This document shows, piece after piece, positions 31,430-34,670 of a stretch of 34,670 nucleotides of DNA; position 1 is the first letter of the stretch, and every line of letters starts with the position of its first letter. The notes below the pieces were generated by a model. The model did not search any database and had not been told where the DNA came from. It saw nothing but the letters and a program-made list of their open reading frames with translations. This DNA is from Clostridia bacterium. Lineage in GTDB: Bacteria; Bacillota; Clostridia; Christensenellales; Aristaeellaceae. A program made the translations under genes and the position numbers. Location: contig JAFUXH010000135.1 in NCBI GenBank assembly GCA_017470945.1, positions 1-34,670 on the forward strand. The letters are read 5' to 3'.

Positions 31430-31697
31430 TCGCTATGACGGAGTTAGGTTCTCCGATCCGCGCTGCAGAGAATTGGCGGTTGGTGCAAGCCATGAGCGCG
31501 CAGGATGAATCGTCTCACTCCCGAGCTGAACGCCTGAACGGATCGCAAGTAAGGCATTCCGGCACGCCCCGTTATCACGGCGAAGGGTTTTCCAAGGAGA
31601 ACCTGGTAAGTTGGCCGCGCAGGCGGCAAATTGGGTGGTACCGCGGTAAAGAATTGCTTTATCGTCCCTGAAGCGTTATACGCTTTGGGGGCTTTTT
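31430..31697 (+). promoter_or_regulatory. T-box riboswitch, probably leucine-specific
   Basis: The T-box sequence GGGTGGTACCGCGG is complete at 31633-31646. Upstream, CAGAGAATTGGCGGTTGGTG and CAAGCC mark the distal part of stem I. The specifier region reads CGTCTCACTCCCGAGCTG; the codon position before A gives CTC (31514-31516), a leucine codon. Downstream is a 12-bp terminator stem, GTCCCTGAAGCG (31664-31675) and CGCTTTGGGGGC (31681-31692), followed by TTTTT. Uncharged tRNA binding would favour antitermination and expression of the next gene, a LeuA-like protein, which fits leucine. The specifier was placed by eye. Confidence 0.92.
31664..31697 (+). terminator. T-box regulated terminator
   Basis: Stem 31664-31675 with 31681-31692 (12 pairs including wobbles), loop TTATA, then TTTTT. 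It competes with the antiterminator that contains the T-box sequence. Confidence 0.85.
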
Positions 31698-31724
31698 ATT
31701 TACACATCAAGGAGGATGCGGCAT

Positions 31725-33125
31725 ATGCGGCAAATTGCGATTTCAGATCAAACCCTGTTCACCCCCGCTGCCCGGGAAGCGGGCTTCCGGCAAAAGCTGG
31801 AAGCGGCCAGGAAGCTGGACCACCTGGGGGTATCGGCGGTGGAAACGCCCAAATTATCCCAGGATGAGGCCGATATGCTGCTGATGCGCAGCCTGTGCAG
31901 CACGGTCAAGCGCAGCGCGCTGGCCTGCGAAACGGGCTGGACGGCGGAGGGCGTGGCCCGGGCCTGGGAGGCCGTGAAAAACGCCCGCCAGCCCCGGTTG
32001 ATCGTTGCGATGCCCCTGACCAGCGCCCAGCTGGAATATATGTGCCATTTGAAGCCCCCCAAGGCGCTGGAAGTGATCGGACAGCTGGTTGCCCAGGCCA
32101 AGGCCGTGTGTGCCGACGTGGAATTTGCCTGCCAGGACGTGACCCGGACCGAACAGCCCTACGCCTTGGACGCCATTCGCGCCGCCGTGCAGGCGGGGGC
32201 TACCCGCGTCACCCTGTGCGATTCCGCCGGGCTGAGCCTGCCGGAGGAGCTGGCAGCCTGGGTGCAGGCCGCCCGGGAGGCCGCCGGGGATCATGTGACC
32301 CTGGCCGTCCGCTGCGGGAACGAACTGGGCCTGGCCGTGGCCTGCGCCGTTGCCAGCCTGCAGGCCGGGGCGGATGAAATCAAAACCGCCTTTGAGGATG
32401 CCACATGCCTGTCCGCCGCCGCCGCCGCCAAGCTGCTGCGGGCCCGGGGGGCCGATCTGCAGTTGGAAAGCGGCGTGGACGTGACCCGGGTGAACCGCAC
32501 CGCCGGGGAGATCGAAGCGCTGTTCACCGCCGCCGAAGGCAAGCAAACGCCCTTCGACGGCCATGCCTGGTCCGACGCCGGGGAGGCGCTGCTGCCGCCC
32601 GACGCCGCCGGCGAAGTATTGGGCGCGGCGGTCAAGGCCCTGGGGTACGAGCTGAGCGAGGATGATATGCTTCACGTACGGGAGGCCATCGACCGGGAAG
32701 CCAAGGGCCGGGGCCTGAGCCGGGCCGAATTGGAAGCGCTGATCCTGTCCTCCTCCCGGCAGGTGCCCCCCACCTACCGGCTCAAGAGCTATCTGATCAA
32801 CAGCGGCAACACCATCACCCCCAGCGCCCACATCACCCTGGATAAGGCCGGAGAAGCGCTCAGCGGCCTGTGCGCCGGGGACGGCCCCATCGACGCCGCC
32901 TTCCTGGCCATCGAGCAGATCATTGGCCAGCACTACGAACTGGATGATTTCCAGATCGCCGCCGTGACCCAGAACCGGGAATCCATGGGCGACGCCCTGG
33001 TGCGGCTGCGCCACGGCGGAAAGATCTACGCCGGCAAGGGCATTTCCACCGATATCATCGGCGCGGCCATCCGGGCCTATATCAACGCCTTGAATAAAAT
33101 TGCCTATGAGGAGAAAACGGTATGA
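31725..33125 (+). CDS. Isopropylmalate synthase-like protein lacking catalytic motifs
   Basis: A 466-residue protein with the LeuA plan: a TIM barrel (about 1-260), a linker and the C-terminal leucine-binding regulatory domain (about 345-466, from YRLKSYLINSGN). It keeps barrel elements such as CQDVTRTE (137-144) and DSAGLSLPEE (166-175). But the TLRDGEQ motif near the N-terminus is replaced by SDQTLFTPA (7-15), and the HxHND metal motif reads RCGNE (196-200). It therefore probably does not make isopropylmalate. The start at 31725 follows AAGGAGG at the right distance; the ATG at 31716 does not. It is controlled by the T-box. Its stop overlaps the next ATG by 4 nt. Confidence 0.82.
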   Translation: MRQIAISDQTLFTPAAREAGFRQKLEAARKLDHLGVSAVETPKLSQDEADMLLMRSLCSTVKRSALACETGWTAEGVARAWEAVKNARQPRLIVAMPLTSAQLEYMCHLKPPKALEVIGQLVAQAKAVCADVEFACQDVTRTEQPYALDAIRAAVQAGATRVTLCDSAGLSLPEELAAWVQAAREAAGDHVTLAVRCGNELGLAVACAVASLQAGADEIKTAFEDATCLSAAAAAKLLRARGADLQLESGVDVTRVNRTAGEIEALFTAAEGKQTPFDGHAWSDAGEALLPPDAAGEVLGAAVKALGYELSEDDMLHVREAIDREAKGRGLSRAELEALILSSSRQVPPTYRLKSYLINSGNTITPSAHITLDKAGEALSGLCAGDGPIDAAFLAIEQIIGQHYELDDFQIAAVTQNRESMGDALVRLRHGGKIYAGKGISTDIIGAAIRAYINALNKIAYEEKTV

Positions 33126-34670
33126 AACTGAGCTTTGCCACGGGCAGCTGGCCCTTTTCTCTGGATGAAAGCATTTCCCAAGCCCGGGAAATGCGCTATC
33201 AGGGCCTGGAGCTTTCCCAGGAAAGCCTGGCCCGGTTTGCGGCGGCGGGCAATCCCCTGTCCCCCGCCAAAATGATCGAAACGGTGCGGCTGCTCAATGA
33301 ATCAGACGTCGATATCGCCTGTATCGCCGCCGCCCCGCAGTGGAAAACGGTGGATATCCCCAAATTGATCACCCTGGCCCACGATTTGCGCTGCCCCTTC
33401 GTGGCCCTGCCCTTTGATCAGGGCGGCTCAGGCGCGGCGGAAAAAATCGCCCTGCTGCTGCCCGCCGCCGAAAAGGCGGGGGTATCGCTGCTGATCCCCA
33501 CCGCCGGCGCGTTTGCCGATACTGGCATCCTGAAAACCTTGCTGGACAGCTTCGCCTCCGACTACCTGGGGGCGGTGTGGCAGGTGGCCGACGCGGCGAC
33601 CGCCGGCAAATCGCCGGAGGATATCGTGACCGACCTGGGGGCGTATATCCGCCACGTGCACCTTGCCGACGCCGTGATTGAAAACGGCCAGGCCGCGCCC
33701 AAGCTGCTGGGCGAAGGGGAATTGCCCCTGGCCGACGTATTCGCCGCCCTGCGCTCCATCAGCTTCGACGGGTTTTATTCCTTCGTTTGGCAGCCCGGGG
33801 AGGGCGCCTTGGGGCAGGCGGACGTGGTGCTGCCCCACTACGCGGCGCTGGCTCGTTCCCTGGGCAAGGATCCCCGCCAGGCCCGACACCAATTGTATGA
33901 AAACAACCGGCACACCGGAAAATACATTTTCAAAAAGGACGTGCTGGTGGATCTGACCTTCTCCAAGCTGCTGGACCGGGTGGTGGAGGAATTCCCCGAT
34001 CAGTACGCGTTCCGCTATACCACCCTGGATTACACCCGTACCTACGCCGAATTCCGGGACGACGTGGACGAGTGCGCCCGGGCGCTGATGGCCATGGGCG
34101 TGCGCAAGGGCACCAAGGTGGCCATGTGGGCCACCAACGTGCCCCAGTGGTACATCGGCTTCTGGGCCACCACGAAGATCGGCGCGGTGCTGGTTACGGT
34201 GAATACCGCCTACAAGATCCACGAGGCGGAATACCTGCTGCGCCAAAGCGACACCCACACCCTGATCATGGTGGAGGGCTGGCGGGACGCCGACTATTCC
34301 GCCATCATCCGGGAATTGTGCCCCGAATTGGATACCACGCCCTCCGGGGAAGCGCTGCACATCAAGCGCCTGCCCTTCCTGCGCAACATCGTCACCGTGG
34401 GCTTTTCCATGAAGGGCTGCGTCACCTGGGAGCAGGCCCTGATGAAGGCCAAGCGAACCCCCAAGGAAGCCCTGATCCGCCGGGCGGACAGCGTGAAGCC
34501 CACCGACGTGTGCAACATGCAGTATACCTCCGGCACCACCGGCTTCCCCAAGGGCGTGATGCTGACGCACCACAACATCGTCAACAACGGCAAGTGCATC
34601 GGCGACCGGATGGATCTTTCCACCGCCGATCGCATGATGATCCAGGTGCCCATGTTCCACTGCTTCGGCA
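33122..34670 (+). CDS. TIM-barrel / AMP-forming acyl-CoA synthetase fusion (runs off the window)
   Basis: About 516 residues are visible in one unbroken frame. Residues 1 to about 245 form a xylose-isomerase-like (AP endonuclease 2 type) barrel: MKLSFATGSWPFSLDE, IRHVHLADAV and LLGEGELPLADVFAALRSI. After a short linker (ENNRHTGKYIFKKD) an AMP-binding ligase domain starts at about 270 (LLDRVVEEFPDQYAFRY), with the core A3 motif YTSGTTGFPKG at 468-478 and HHNIVNNGK. In the barrel the usual final Glu strand reads SFVWQP, so a metal ligand may be lost. The ligase would activate a carboxylic acid as CoA thioester. ATGA overlap with the LeuA-like gene implies coupling and T-box control. Confidence 0.85.
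   Translation, partial: MKLSFATGSWPFSLDESISQAREMRYQGLELSQESLARFAAAGNPLSPAKMIETVRLLNESDVDIACIAAAPQWKTVDIPKLITLAHDLRCPFVALPFDQGGSGAAEKIALLLPAAEKAGVSLLIPTAGAFADTGILKTLLDSFASDYLGAVWQVADAATAGKSPEDIVTDLGAYIRHVHLADAVIENGQAAPKLLGEGELPLADVFAALRSISFDGFYSFVWQPGEGALGQADVVLPHYAALARSLGKDPRQARHQLYENNRHTGKYIFKKDVLVDLTFSKLLDRVVEEFPDQYAFRYTTLDYTRTYAEFRDDVDECARALMAMGVRKGTKVAMWATNVPQWYIGFWATTKIGAVLVTVNTAYKIHEAEYLLRQSDTHTLIMVEGWRDADYSAIIRELCPELDTTPSGEALHIKRLPFLRNIVTVGFSMKGCVTWEQALMKAKRTPKEALIRRADSVKPTDVCNMQYTSGTTGFPKGVMLTHHNIVNNGKCIGDRMDLSTADRMMIQVPMFHCFG

Overview
The window looks like chromosome from a high-G+C member of the Clostridia (Firmicutes). The evidence is the gene order rimP-nusA-rnpM-ylxQ-infB, a T-box leader, AddB-type recombination, an Asp23/FakA pair, a reverse rubrerythrin, strong AGGAGG ribosome sites and several TTG/GTG starts. 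A gut-associated, Christensenellales-like lineage is possible, but that is inference. All genes to about 9.85 kb lie on the minus strand, and nearly everything after 10.09 kb lies on the plus strand.

Minus-strand half. Positions 1-2621 hold the transcription/translation operon rimP, nusA, rnpM, ylxQ and the start of infB, behind an extended -10 promoter at 2829-2857. Positions 2922-4996 hold a closely packed set: alpha/beta hydrolase, Nudix hydrolase and SPL-like radical SAM protein. Positions 5082-9847 hold three large secreted proteins of unknown function.

Plus-strand half. A GH13 alpha-glycosidase, RecG and AddB (10093-17157) are followed by a 0.8 kb non-coding zone with a palindromic repeat and a broken small gene. 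Next come a small P-loop protein with threonine synthase, a small conserved protein, and a reverse rubrerythrin.

From about 20.9 to 25.6 kb lies an accessory island. It is flanked by the 3' end of the intact rubrerythrin gene on the left and a second, 5'-truncated rubrerythrin 3' end on the right; the two share a 44-nt identical block. Between them are small genes with no recognised function, two of them paralogous. Two island promoters share a 15-mer at identical spacing from TATAAT and have similar leader hairpins. The island also carries a putative DNA-binding protein, a ribbon-helix-helix regulator, a small cysteine-containing protein and a secreted protein in visibly A+T-rich DNA. No recombinase is visible.

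To the right are Sel1-repeat proteins, a secreted DUF5067-like protein and a hexapeptide acyltransferase, then Asp23/Gls24 and FakA. After a terminator and a MITE-like palindrome comes a T-box leader, probably leucine-specific. It controls an isopropylmalate-synthase-like protein that lacks the usual catalytic and metal-binding motifs. Overlapping its end is a protein that fuses a TIM barrel to an AMP-forming acyl-CoA synthetase and runs off the window.

The strongest leads are the rubrerythrin-bounded island with its shared promoters, the apparently inactive LeuA homologue under a T-box, the TIM-barrel/AMP-ligase fusion, and an AddB without its N-terminal Walker A and without an adjacent AddA.
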